Shown: positions 1 to 12,613 of the stretch, in pieces
Layout: the number at the start of each line of letters is the position of its first letter
How positions within the stretch are numbered: the stretch's first letter is position 1
The notes under the pieces: model-generated
The model's input: the letters and a program-made list of their open reading frames with translations, nothing else
What the model was told of the DNA's origin: nothing
The model's database searches: none
Translations under genes and position numbers: made by a program
Assembly (NCBI GenBank): GCA_037576195.1
Contig: CM075102.1
Coordinates: 33,228,745 to 33,292,744, forward strand
Direction: 5' to 3'
Source: Phytoseiulus persimilis
Lineage: Eukaryota > Arthropoda > Arachnida > Mesostigmata > Phytoseiidae
Length of the DNA stretch: 64,000 bases

Positions 1-1
1 C

Positions 2-375
2 TGCTTCGAACACATCAACGAGAGAGTTGACTCTGAAATGGCGGTCGTCGCCAGGCTGATGGAGAACGAATCTCTTCGCCACTTTCTGTCTGCCAAGTTC
101 ATTGCAGTCGTGATGGAGGTTGGTCTATTCTTATAGCCGGAGATGTTATCGCCGAACTTTTTTATAATTTATTCAAATACTCTCAGATTTGTGACGACAA
201 GAATCCACAGATATTCGCCGACGACGAACTGCGGAGAGCTTGCCAAGAGCTGGGGAAAGCCAGGGAGGTCCGCGAGAACGACGACGCTCGATACTTGATG
301 GGGATGTTAGCCGATCGCATGGAAACAATTGGATCGGAGGAGGCTCAAATCATTCTGCAGAAGTGCGGCCTATGA
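2..375 (+). CDS. 3' end of an unrecognised gene (last two coding exons)
   Basis: Two exons join cleanly in frame: 2-118 (39 codons, ending at a GAG|GT donor) and 187-375 (62 codons plus TGA). The 68-bp intron 119-186 ends in TCTCAG. The 101 visible residues begin CFEHINERVDSEM and end AQIILQKCGL. They are rich in Leu, Glu, Arg and Ala and look fully alpha-helical, as in the end of a helical-repeat or scaffold protein, with no membrane segment. The gene continues to the left of the window, so its start and total length are unknown. I do not recognise the family. Matching phase at both exon edges and the canonical splice sites are why I call it real. No AATAAA signal is evident in the few hundred bases after the stop. 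Confidence 0.65.
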
Positions 376-3300
376 AATCATGTCAAATGAAAGAGTATGT
401 TCTCTGGATCAATTTTTGGAGAGTATGCTTTCTCTTGATCACACTGCCGATGGATTTACGTCGAGTCACGGCACCAAGAGGAAATTGCGTCCTCAAAGTT
501 TTTTTTATAAGGTAACACCTGAGCCAAGGGTTTTGTGGATCTATGGTGACTCAAGTCCCATGGCGGAAATTGCCTGCTCTAGAATCCATCGGAAGATTCG
601 GACGCGTACCGTTGGCCCATCGAGACTATGCTTCCGCTTCGTTCAACAACACCGTCGAATCAATATCTAGTTGCGCAGCGATCATGCGGCCGGAGTCCAC
701 ACTTCGTCTGCGACGCTGGCTGACCGGGACCGCGTTTCCGTTGAGCGCATTCTGGCCCTGAAAGCATTCGGCTTGAGTTTGTGACAGTTCTTGCACACGA
801 CCCTGGTCAAGTTCAGAATTCCGATATGGGTGGCTACCGGAACACTCGTCTTGAATTATCGTTGGAAGACCGTATGCCTTGAATTATTCACGTGATATCG
901 CCAATATGCTCGATGTAAGCAGTTATCCGACAGAAAACCAAACATGTCGACCGAAAAGAATCTGTCACGTCAGCCAATTAGAAGTCTGGTTCGCCAACAT
1001 GTGAGCTGATTGGACCTCGAGCTTCTGGGACTACTGGCTGAGAAGCAGCAAACGGTTTTTGAACGGCATTTCCCGGTTTTCGAAGATCTCGGAAGTCAAG
1101 GTTCAGCTCGGGGGCCGGAACATGGCTTCCGAAATGGCCACAGAGAGTCACGTGACGATTGGGCGAGAATACCGAAACCATATCGGACCCAAACAATTCG
1201 ATCGTGGAAGCGATCATTAATCGCACTATTAGCATCGTTCGTTCACGCGGCGGACAAGTTGTCAACGTTCTTCTGTTGTTCTTTCTGCATCTCGCTCCAA
1301 ATCATCTATATGGTCATTCGGGGTGAGGGCCTTTCGAGAGTTCGCAATTCATACTGGGATCTGACCCCCGATCCCTCAGAAGAAAAGAAATGACAGTCCT
1401 TGACGATTTTCTCGGGCGAACCAAGGTGATCGGGAATGAATCCTGCTGTTAGGGCAGAAGCCGAACGCCCGAAGAAGCGAACTCACAAGAACGCCCGAAG
1501 AGCAGTATGTCGTCAGACAGGTGGCTTGTGTCCGTGTCACCTGGAGCGGAGGACCGGACTGAAAAACGACAAGGATTATGACAGTGCGTCTTCTCGTTCC
1601 ACGCTCCAGAGGATCAGTGACTCATTCCATTCATCGTAGGGAAGAATGTGAAACTCACTATTCCTGTGCAAGCAACTGTCTGTCTCTGGGGACAATATAC
1701 GCACTCACTCTGAAAGAGAAAGTCACGGAGTAAGAAAAAGCTCGAGCCATGCTAGATTTTGGGCTTCCGCGCGCTGCTTGAGTAGTGATCGATACCCATT
1801 GCCGCACAGCCTCTGATTTGAACCGCTGAGGGCACTGATCGGCGGTCATCGGTGAACCAACGTAGAGCCAGCTTGCAGGATGGTGCGTTTCGTCGGTCTA
1901 ATGCCGTTGTTCGGATGCCGACCGTGAACTTGGCCTTCCAGCGAGAACTTCTGGGATCGCCTTCCGGACGATTTTTCTGCTCCATCGCTCACGTGCTCGT
2001 CGGATATCTACAAGGGGTCCCGTCGTTGCGCAACTGTCAAATGGGTTTTCTTACGCGCTCTCTCGTTCTACCCCGTCGTTCTCCGGTCGAAGCTGCTCGA
2101 CGTCAAAGGGGCTGCGTTCGCAGAACACCACTGTGAGCCAAGACACTGTTGATCCCGCTGTCCCATTATCAGCCTTCGCTCGCTCGTGACGTAGTCACGG
2201 TGACGTAGGTAACTCTATATTCATGAGTTGCGTCCTGGGATTCTCGTATTAACTTCAAAATCGACGAGATATCGGTCTATCTAACTGATCGCTTGTTTAC
2301 GATCCCTTTCTAGAAAGTTCGTCCACGTCGGTTATGCGCTCGTGAATCTCCATCGTCCAATGTCGCGGGATATACTCGGGAGCATCACCATAAATCTGCG
2401 ACAAGTTTTTTGGAGAACAATCTCCAGAAAAAAGTGGGAGGTTCAGACGACAGACGATGATTTTCCCGCTGATATCCGACTTGAATAAACACGTGCTCGA
2501 ATAACAACATTCGTTTCACTCATTGGCGATAGGATGATGACGATAATACTTTTGACTGCGTCAGAGAAGATGAACTCATTGCCACCTGCTTCAGTAATTA
2601 ACTGGTGAACGCTGATGATTCCGCTCTCTCCCCTATCGAACGAGTCAGAATAAACGCTGGATCAGCACATCCATGGGCGAGTTTGCCGCCTCAGTGTGCT
2701 TCATCAGACTTTCCGTGCTAGTCACCGGTTACATGAGCGCTTCTGGCCATATTTGACAGGTTTTCTTGATCGGCCTGATTACCTCCGGCACCCATCTGAT
2801 ATTTCAACAAAAGATTCAATCCCGCTGAAAAAGACAGAGAAAGTGATGGGTCATCCGGAGTTGCGATTCCGGTTGTTTCCAAGTTTTGATTTTCTGTGAG
2901 CGTCAAGTATCAAGACGACCCACCTTGAACATCCGAACTTTCGGGGGTCAAGGGTTCTACCACTCTGAATTTTTGCTTCGTGACGATCATAGTCACTGGT
3001 CGGCACTTCGCGATGCTTTCCTGTATCATATATTCCCGCGGAAGTTTCGCGTAAACAGTCTAATACGGAACCCAAACAGCTCCGCACTGTTCAAATGTAA
3101 ATATTCGAGTGCAGAACTGCTGAATCGTGTGAGCTCTGGATTCAGATGAGGTTTGCCAGGCCGACATAGATTTCACTAATACGAACGACCGAGAGGTTCC
3201 TCAACATCCGATGTGCACAGAGTTCCTTCCCGACTGGTTTCTACGAAGGCAGGAAGTTCCCTCTGAACTGGGATTTTCGAGCCCGAAACGATTTGAGGAT

Positions 3301-6300
3301 ATGACCCCTAAATCCGGTACAAGATGAGCCTGGCGGATAGAGCTCCCTCCAGATAACAAATTCGGTAGATGGGAAACTTCGGTTTACGAACCTGGCAGAC
3401 AGCGAGCTCACCAGATGACCCATAATCACATTGGGAAGGCACGAAATCTGCGGGTTCATTATCTCGTGGGTTCGCTGTATGCTAGGTTCGCTATCCGACG
3501 GGTTCGCCCTCTGCCGGGACCGATCGAGTTCTCAAGAAAGGTGAAAGTTCGTTACGTATCGGATTTCAGGGTAGCAAAACAACGTCACCTTAACCGTTCG
3601 TGACCCTCGTGATGGGAGGTTTCAGTGTTCACGGTCGTGAAACTGATTTTGGTGGTTGAGCATGCTCTGCAATGTTTGGACGGAAAACTCCTGAGCCTGA
3701 GATAGGGAGCACTTACAGCTTGTGTTGAATCCACGGCTTCGTAATTCAAACAGACGTAGTAAACCACCTGCGAAGAATCGACACATCATTGTACGACGAT
3801 GAATCTATCAATGGAGCCTCTTTTTTGTGAGGAACGTTCGAAAAAAGTCGTTAAAAAATGGGTTGTTGTGGGATCGTCGATGGTTCTAGCCGGAAGCCAG
3901 GATTTCCCCCGGGAGGGGGGTGACGTTGAATTCTTTTCCATACGCCCCCCTTCCACGCGTTCTGTGACACCCTGAAGAAGATTCTCCTTCATAGAGAACC
4001 TATGAAATCCGTCCATTTGTGAATCCCATGAGAACGGTAGGTTCGCCTTGTTGACAATAACAGGAGAGCTTACGCTCGACTCGAAGTCTCAGAAACGAGG
4101 CGTTGAGGTTCTAGTTCCTCATGTCATTCGGGATCGAAGGTCTTCTTTGATGGTTTCTACCATAATATATTATACATTGCTCGGTTCGGAAAGGCTAGAG
4201 ATCCAACACTTGCTCCAAAGGCTTGGCTAATTTGGGATGAACTCAGAAGTTCTGGGGGGAGGGGTGTACACGCTTTCTCAGGATATGCGCCGTGCTTCCT
4301 GGCGTATGAGACGACGAAGGAGAGCTTTTTTGCGGTGAAATTCGCTCCGTTTCTACTCCATTGTGGGGTGGTGACGGAACGCAGCGGCGCATGGCAGGAG
4401 CCGAAACATACGGTACTCGACAAAATCATGAAAGTTGAGTCTCGGAGTCTCTTTTCGTGCTACTTGGAGGCAATCAACGTGTTTAGGACTCTCGACTTGG
4501 GGAAGGGAACGATTTTTCACTCACGGTAGGGTATCAAACTCACGTTTCGCTGTCGCGCGGTGTTCCGCTGACCGAATAGGAAGCCTTCTGATCGCCAGAC
4601 CGTTCCGATGACGACTAGAGCGGCCAACAGCATTGTGGATGTTGCTGTCGAGAAAGATATGGACCTTAAACCGCTTCTTCAGGGGCCGAATCGGAGCGAG
4701 CGTGGCGCTTCTCATCACTCCGAAATCGTCTGATCAGTTGGGAGCGTGTCAAGAGCACAATGTCAAATGAGAACAAACATTCAGGCTCGAATCGAGGCCG
4801 CGCGCCGAGTGTTGCTGATGACGGGAATCCAGTTGTTGATGGATTTTGTCACCCATTCAAGAACGATCGTTCGAACTTCAAGCTGTTGTAACGGCTCAAC
4901 TCAGAGATGAACCTTTCTAGATCCACGTTTCCGTGGAAGGACTCAACTTTGAGAAATTTTCGAACGGAAATAGTCTTCCGGATTTCACAATATTCACTAG
5001 ACGCTGGCGATACTGCAGGCGAACTTGAATTTCTGAACCAACAGGGCTTCTCCCGAGCCTGGAACGGTCACGCCCAATCCCGACTTTCCACATCAAGAAA
5101 ACTTTGCTCCGTTGCTCCGCCAGGGAGCCGAGATCGAAATTTGTTCCACTTGGGCGCGGGGCGTTGCGGAGCACCCCCTTGGGCAGCAGGGCTGGTGGAA
5201 CTCATTTTTTTCGGTCTCAGAATTTCACAGGCCACTCGATAGATGAACTGAGGATTTGGTAGATCACAGTTTGCCCCACAAGAGCTCGAAATGAACGACG
5301 GAGAGCATTGGCGCTCGACACTGTCAATCGCCGGCAATATCCAATCGCAAACCAAATTCTCAGACAAGCTGTACTAATCCGCTTTACGAGTAGCAGAGAG
5401 CTCATGATGCGGGAAATCTCGAAAAAGCCGCCACTCACTGCGTCACTCCACTGCGGTGTCAACTAACGAAGCCAGAGGACCGTCCCCCGATAGTGGCTAA
5501 CACTAGTGCGGCCGGTCGAGATCGGATTCCGACTTGTCGAGCCGCAGAATTTCACCAAATTTCCACCTGATGAACTGAGGGTGCAGCGCTTTATGGACTC
5601 GATCGTTGCTGTTCTCGCTGAAATGTTAAGCCATCCTCGCGCTGAAATTAGCCACGCTTGTGTGGCCCCGCGACAGAACTCTATTCAACAGAATACTATG
5701 GAACGAACTTCGCAATTCTACAGCTATCTTTTGTGGACTCGAATGAATCAGCCGGGTATTGGTGGGCTTCGTCGCCAGATCCATTGGTGGTTCGTCTCAG
5801 CGAGCTGAATGAGGCTGTTTTTCGTACTGGGTTCGCGTACTGAGGGTCCTTTCCGGATTTCTTCTCTGAAACTTAACAGCTTCTTTCACGACCTTCCCAT
5901 GACGAGTTCCCCGGTAGAGACTACGGCTAGAATAGTGGCGTCTACCTCGTCCCCTTCTTTGTTTTGCGATGGATGCAGCGAACAAAGGAGCACTGACCTT
6001 ATTCATATTCTGGGAAGTGATCAGGAGGAGAAGATTCTCGACTGAGGTGATCGACGTAAGAGCTAGGATGTAGCCGCGGCACTCTCAACCAAGAACGGAA
6101 AAGCTTTGGCCCACTGTTTGCCCTGTTTGCTCAGATTCTGCCACTTGTCGGAGCGGTTAACAAAAGAAGATATCGGGACAGCAAAGCGAGTCCAAGGCCA
6201 AACGAGACTTGAGCAAAAACCAAATAAATCCTTCTCTCGATGTCGGTCATCGTGACATCGTTTTAACCCACTTCTACATGATGCATTGAATCATCTTTCA

Positions 6301-7784
6301 GCGACACGGAACCCTGAAGCGATTGTTACGGCTGCATGAACTTCAAAAACAGAGTCTGCACACGGCCGGCCCCTAGTTTGCTTCTCTGAAAAGGTGCATG
6401 CAGCGCAGAGGGAGGACTGCCTCAAGTTATAGAATGCGAGTTCGAGAGTCAACAGAGTTCTGCTATCAAGTTTGAGGATCAATTGACCCTCTCTCTTTTC
6501 TGCTCGTGGGCTCCCTAGGATAGGACGTGCTCAAGTTCGTGAGATGGAATTCTCGGGCGAGAGGTCCGCATTCAAAGTCGTGTTTGAAGTCTCGAGGTCT
6601 TTCGGAAGAGAAATCCACCGCGATGGCTCAGGGTGTAACCTGCCAAATGGGACTGAGGTCGCTCTTCGGAAACGCGTCGATGAAACACTAGTTTAGTGAT
6701 TCCAGACGCCCAATGGCGGGCGTCCCTGTCGTTAACACTTCCGCGAATCCGTTGTCTCAACAGTTCACTCGAGACACACCTGTCGACGCGAATTCCGCTG
6801 ACGGCAAATTGTGTAGTGCGCCAGAGACATCTTCGCTCGCTCGCTCGCACGTTCGCCACAGTCGGTTACGTGTTACCGAAACGGAGTCGTGTCGACCCGT
6901 TCATCGGGAAGTCATCGGATTCTCTTCTGGGCAACGGCTTCTGCTTCCTATGGGTTCCGCTCACCTGACCGAAATCACGTAGACCATCTGTGGGTGGACC
7001 GGAGCAGCGATTTCCGATGGAGCGCCATCGAGTTCGTTGAAGAACGCACCCCCAGAATACAACTACGGAACTGCACGGCTGTAAACTAGTCACGCGATTA
7101 ATCGTCACGTCACAACGCTTGAGGAAAGGCGCTCATTTTGAGAAAATACACATTCACACATTGAAGATCGGCCTCGAGACTGACACTGAGGAAATCTCTG
7201 GATTTTTTCTGCACGGTTGATCCTGACCGATCTGATGCGGGGGCTTCGATCCGAAAATAACACCTATCCCCACCTCGGGCTTCTTCTGAAATTGCGGAAT
7301 AATTCCGAACGCACGCGATTGATTGCGGCTCCTCACTGCCGTGTTAAGGAGCGTTCCCACGGGAAATATCCTGTTTCATCAGTTTTTTTTCTGCGCGCAT
7401 GAGATTTCAAAGATCCCCCAGACGACTGCAAAGAGCTCTATCATGCGGGAAGCGCCAAGCATCAACGAGTAAGCAGAAAGCGCTGGTTTTAGGAGTCGGA
7501 ACCCGGGTGATACACGATGACCCGATATTTCAGCGACCCCGGCAAGCTCAGGTCGACCAAGCGAGAGAATCACGTGGTCACCGGAAGTCTGTGGTGGGAG
7601 TCAACTCAGAAACGATCCATCGCTGCCTTTGACTCCTGCTCCGGACGGACCCGATTTGAGGTCGGCAGTTTCTGGCGATACACACGAGGAAATCCGAGAA
7701 GAACACGGGCTGTGTCAAGAGTACTTCCATCAATACATCTGAGGAAATGTCTGCCTATAGGTGAGATCGGAAGAGAATCATTCG
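376..7784. other. 7.4-kb stretch with no recognised gene
   Basis: Open frames here are short (120 codons or fewer), overlap one another on both strands, and resemble no family I know. I see no tandem repeat, tRNA-like fold or transposon end. The first few hundred bases may be 3' untranslated sequence of the gene ending at 375. AATAAA occurs at about 2484 and 2650 but is far from any stop I can support. Fast-evolving regulatory sequence or very old pseudogene remnants cannot be excluded by eye. Confidence 0.5.
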
Positions 7785-10080
7785 GGATGCAATCAACAGG
7801 ACGCCAAACTTCTGAGCGTTGCGCATCGCTGAGCCTTGACAGCTTCCGGGCCGGTCACGCAAGGTGTTGCTTGCAGTGACTTCCCACCTCCAGCGGGCTT
7901 CCCGAGTTTCGTGCAAGACTCGAATATGATTGAATACTTTGATATGTTTGCAGAGGGGTGCGGAATGTGGCCACACGTCAAAATTTGACATGAGGCGTTC
8001 CCGCTCTCTCCTTCGACGAAGGGCTTTCATCGCTCTGTAGTAAAAGTAAGAAACTCGAACAAAGGACAGGAGGGCGAATACATGACGGGGTTCTAGTTTT
8101 CTGTACAAGCTCTGTACCGGTTAGCAAAACCGCTTTCTCAGGTAACCACTGCTTTCAGCGGCCGCCTGGTGGATGAATCCGAGGAAAGACCCAGAAAACA
8201 CCATGTTTACGAGGAGTCCGAGAAACATTCGCAGATACGCGAAACTGTGCAGCCGGAGTCGGTGATTCTGGTGGAGATGCTGCCGTGGCGCTGAGTTCGG
8301 CCGCCTACCAGGTAAGACTGGATGTGTTTTTGTTCATCCTGCCAAGAAAACTCTCTTTGTGAGCACGCAGTGCCAGAAACTGCGGCATTCAAGAAAACGG
8401 TTCTGGACTGCGATCACGGCGCATTGCGAACGATTGTATCGCGGTTGCAAAATGCTTCTTAATCGTAGTAGCGGAATTGCCAGCCCACTCTCTCAGCAAC
8501 CGATCGCCTTGGATGGCCTGCTTCTCTCACGAAGAGCGGGTTCCATCGTTCTCCTTGGAGAATGTGCTCTGTCAGCCTCCATTTCGGCAAGTCGCCCCAA
8601 TTATGTAGCATTGCGAAACTGGTCATGTCGACATGACAGCCATGACAACGGGGAACAGAAACAACCCTCACACCGAACTTGTAGCGATGTGAAAAGCATC
8701 CGTCGAGCCTGAACTCCGAGTTTTCCGGGACGTATCATTCCGTGAGCTCGCGTGTGATGCCGAGAACAGGGCACTCCACGCCCTCGCGGCGCAGCCGGAA
8801 GAATCCGAAACGTGACCCACATGGAAAGTGCGGCTCTGGGTGAAGGTCTAGGGTTCGTACACGGTCAGGGTCCGAGAAAATTTTCTGGTTTCTTCCATTG
8901 ATCTTCATGTGGCTATATTTAGCTTGGCGTCTGGCGAACTGGAAATAGCTCCATTTTTAGTTACCGAATCCCGAATCGACTGACAGATGGTTCTCGCACG
9001 TGAGTGTGGGACGTCTCCACTCGAACTGCGAACACATCCAGGCGGCGAAAACCTCTTCGACGCGCGAGTTGGATGCTCCTCAAAAATGTGTGTATGTCTG
9101 TCCCAGACTCCTCGAAGCTCAAGAAACCCCTTCGTGTTCATCAAATCACGGGTTCATTTGTGCATTTGCGGAAGATTCCGCGCAGAGTTGAGGAGAGCTG
9201 TCTTCAAGCTACGACCCACGAGCGCTGAACAAATGGGACAGCTTCGTGTTCCAAGCCCTGCCTTAAACCTCAGGTGGCTGGATATTCACGCTTATCACCG
9301 CTCTGTTCAGAAAGTTTATAATATGAGGCCCGGTCACAGGTATACTCGACTGAAGCTCCGTGGCGTTCACCAAGTTTTCGGGCGGCAGGTTATGGTGAAC
9401 GACTCCCGAACCGCCTGTTGAAAGGGACCACTGAGGTCAAGGGTGACATCAAACAACCCAAGAAGGAAGGTATCATCAACAGAAACTCCTTTGGACGCTG
9501 TCGCGCCTTGATACGGAACCGAGTTCCCGCAGGGAGTATTTCCGTTGCTCAACAAAGAGGGACAACCCATTCTACCATGCCAGTAAACGCTGTCTTTGCA
9601 ACGCATGAACATTTCTACCGAAGAATGTCGCCGGCGCTCATGATGACCCCTCTCCCATTTCAGCTGATTTCTTGCAACAATAACAAGATCGATGTTCACT
9701 TCGAACATCCAGCTCGCGCGTTCATCGGCATGCTTCAACACCTGGAACCTAAGATAACTACAGAGCCGAAGGGTGGTTCGAGTGCTCAACGGCATGCTGA
9801 AGTTGCCGTCGAAATCGGGAATGTAGGCAGACAGTGAACCACATAGAATGGATCGAGCAGAGCAAGATTTTCCGATGCTCCACGTAGCATTGTTGAGGAT
9901 GACTGGGATCCCTACATGGACGATATAGCCGACCTCCTCGGACCTGGTCTTCTCCACGGATTCCGTCCTCTCGACCAAACAGATTATCGGTGCGTCTGTC
10001 CTTATCAACAACGCTCGGATAGGCCCGCATAGGAAAATGGTCAGACGCACGGAACTTCTTCCTCGGGCGCAAGAACGAGC
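7785..10080 (+). pseudogene. Flavin monooxygenase pseudogene, copy A (unprocessed)
   Basis: Blocks match exons 2 to 6 of the intact FMO at 14945-18672, in the same order and with introns between them, so this is a duplicated rather than a retrotransposed copy. Exon-2-like sequence lies at about 7880-8095 (DFPPPAGFPSF, MIEYFDMFAE). An exon-3-like end at about 8255-8310 keeps GVGDSGGDAAV and a GTAAGA donor. Exon-4-like lies at about 9265-9339, exon-5-like at about 9363-9455 and exon-6-like at about 9664-10055 (LISCNNNKID; later WDPYMDDIADLL). The first exon with the FAD-binding GxGxxG motif and the C-terminal membrane anchor are missing. In-frame stops include TGA at 7986-7988 and TGA at 9418-9420. 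The left edge is abrupt at GGATGCAATCAACAGG, the same edge as copy B at 34846. The right edge runs into satellite DNA. A regulatory or antisense role is possible but nothing shows it. Confidence 0.85.
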
Positions 10081-10096
10081 GCGAGCGACGCTACAG

Positions 10097-12106
10097 CGTC
10101 CTATCCTAGTTGCCCGAATCCCAGTTACCCGAATGCCAGTTACCCGAATCCCAGTTACCCGACTCCAAATTACCCTCTCTCACCGCCAAATCCTCACGCT
10201 CTAGAGTCTAGGTCTAGAGTCACGACGGATCCCTAGGAGAAGCACAGGAACTGACTGAAAGAGATATCCAAAGAGATTATTCAAAGTCGTGTTCGTGCAG
10301 TGAAGTACAGTGCTGGGTTAGGTTAGGTTAAGCTAGGTTAGGCTCTTTGGCGGATGCAGACACTCTAGTTCCCGCTGAACCTAGCGGCGCCGCCGGACCG
10401 ACCTCACCCTCTAAAAAACTTGCGCGCAGACGCCCTGCAAAGACCAAGTCACTCCAACGGTAGGCCACGCGCTGTACGGAGTGAGTTCGAGTAGTTAAAC
10501 TAGAAGTTGTTAAAAAACTGGTAATATCGAGAGCTGAAGTTAGTCCCAGGTCGGGCAAAGTCCAAGAAGGAACCAGGCAGAGTGACACACGCCGGTGAGT
10601 TCCTGGGGATCGAGTCCCACACAAAACCCCTGAAAAGCCCGTTTTTCGAGAATATCTCGAAAACGGAAAAAAAAATCGGGGAAAACTTCCGTTGACTCTT
10701 TCGACGAAGGTCACCGAGCCTCGTCGAAAATATCAACAAAAAGAACTAGTCAGCTAGGCAATTTTGGTAAAAAAAATCCAATTTTTACCACGCCAATACT
10801 CAAGTGCCGGTAGCTCGTCACGGTCGGGTACCAGTTACCCGAATCCCAGTTACCTGAATCCCAGTTACCCGAATCCAAATTACCCTACCTCACCGCTAAA
10901 TCCTCATGCGCTGAACTCCATGTCCGATTCGCGCGCCGACAGAACTTCGGAAGTTCAAGTCAGCCAATACTGCCTCTCCCTCAAGGATGACGTTACCCAA
11001 GAGTTCCAGTCTCCTATCCCGTTTGAAGTTCACGATATTTCTAGTAGGTCTCCGTGGAGACGTCCTTCACAAAGAGCCTAACCTCTGACTACCGCTGATT
11101 TATTAGCGTGTTTTATACTTATTGGCAGCCCTGGCTGCGAGCTCGGAAGAATCAACTTAAACCACTGATATCTGATTAACGGGGTACCGGATCGGGCTCC
11201 CAGTTGCACGACTGGACTCGCCAGTCCGCCTAGGTCCGGAAACCGGTGTAACCTCCGTTTGACCTTGTCAAGGTGACTTTTCGAAATAATGCCCCTAGGG
11301 GCTTAAAAATGTGATTTTTGAATTTATCGACCCCGATTTACCAGGGACTTAGACCTGCGGGGCGCCCCCAAGTCCCTGCTCGGGAAGGTAGGAGAATTAA
11401 ACCGATCCGGCCACGTGGTGACGAGCCGTCCTATCCCAGTTACCCGAATCCCAGTCACCCGAATCCCAGTTACCCGACTCCAAATTACCCTCTCTCACCG
11501 CCAAATCCTCACGCTCTAGAGTCTAGGTCTAGAGTCACGACGGATCCCTAGGAGAAGTATAGGAACTGACTGAAAGAGATATTCAAAGTCGTGTTCGTGC
11601 AGTGAAGTACAGTGCTGGGTTAGGTTAGGCTCTTTGGCGGATGCAGACACTCTAGTTCCCGCTAAACCTAGCGGCGCCGCCGGACCGACCTCACCCTCTA
11701 AAAAACTTGCGCGCAGAAGCCCTGCAAAGACCAAGTCACTCCAACGGTGGGCCACGCGCTGAACGGAGTGAGTTCGAGTAGTTAAACTAGAAGTTGTTAA
11801 AAAACTGGGAATATCGAGAGCTGAAGTTAGTCCCAGGTCGGGCAAAGTCCAAGAAGGAACCAGGCAGAGTGGCACACGCCGGTGAGTTCCTGGGGATCGA
11901 GTCCCACACAAAACCCCTGAAAAGCCCGTTTTTCGAGAATATCTCGAAAACGGAAAGAAAATTAGGGAAAACTGCCGTTGACTCTCTTGACGAAGGTCAC
12001 CGAGCCTCGTCGAAAATATCAAGAAAAAGAACTAGTCAGCTAGGCAATTTTAGTAAAAATATCCAATTTTTACCACGCCAATACTCAAGTGCCGGTAGCT
12101 CGTCAC
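10097..12106 (+). repeat. Complex satellite, about 1.3-kb unit, array A
   Basis: One full unit (10097-11426) and a partial second unit (11427-12106) stand head to tail, each beginning CGTCCTATCC. Each unit contains two clusters of a 15-bp motif (CCCAGTTACCCGAAT) about 725 bp apart. Each cluster is followed by a related sequence (CCAAATTACCCT, then CTCACCGC), so the unit seems to have grown from an older dimer. Other landmarks are a short TTAGG run (about 10316-10345), a palindrome TTTTCGAGA-ATA-TCTCGAAAA, and a GTCTCC-GT-GGAGAC hairpin. Some frames are open, with Pro/Tyr-rich peptides arising from the 15-bp motif, but they are not kept intact in all copies. I treat the repeat as non-coding. 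It could also be a tandemly arrayed non-autonomous element; no transposase is present. Confidence 0.85.
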
Positions 12107-12613
12107 CTAGTGGCCGGATCGGTTCAATTCTCCTACCTTCCCGAGCGGAGACTTGGGGGCGCCCCGCAGGGCTAAGTCCCTGCGGGGCGGAGTGTCTGCA
12201 TCCTGAGAGTCTGGCGAGTCCAGTCGTGCAACTGGGAGCCCGATCCGGTACCCCGTTAATCAGATATCAGTGGTTTAAGTTGATTTTTCCGAGCTCGCAG
12301 CCAGGGCTGCCAATAAGTATAAAGCAAGCTAATGAATCAGCGGTAGTCAGAGGTTAGGCTCTTTGTGAAGGACGTCTCCACGGAGACCTACTAGAAATAT
12401 CGTGAACTTCAAACGGGATAGGAGACTGGAACTCTTGGGTAACGTCATCCTTGAGGGAGAGGCAGTATTGGCTGTCTTGAACTTCCGAAGTTCTGTCGGC
12501 GCGCGAATCGGACATGGAGTTCAGCGCATGAGGATTTAGCGGTGAGAGAGGGTAATTTGGATTCGGGTAACTGGGATTCAGGTAACTGGGATTCGGGTAA
12601 CTGGTACCCGACC
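12099..12613 (-). repeat. Inverted, internally deleted partial unit of the 1.3-kb satellite
   Basis: From about 12107 the sequence is the reverse complement of the part of the satellite unit that spans about 10815-11425, ending at the motif GGGTAACTGGTACCCGACC. The turn-round point sits on GCTCGTCAC. That word occurs in the forward unit and also, as GTGACGAGC, elsewhere in the same unit on the opposite strand, so the inversion probably arose through this short shared sequence. About 120 bp present in forward units, around CCTAGGTCCGGAAACCGG, is replaced by a short rearranged piece near 12175-12210. After 12613 the sequence becomes unique. Confidence 0.8.

Noticed and set aside
376-7784. Short open frames before the first pseudogene as genes
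   Set aside because: All are short, mutually overlapping, and without family resemblance or matching splice phases.
10764-11081. Pro/Tyr-rich open frame (PNPSY repeats) in the 1.3-kb satellite
   Set aside because: It arises from the 15-bp motif and is broken by a 2-bp loss in the unit at 37159-38454; no sign of selection.
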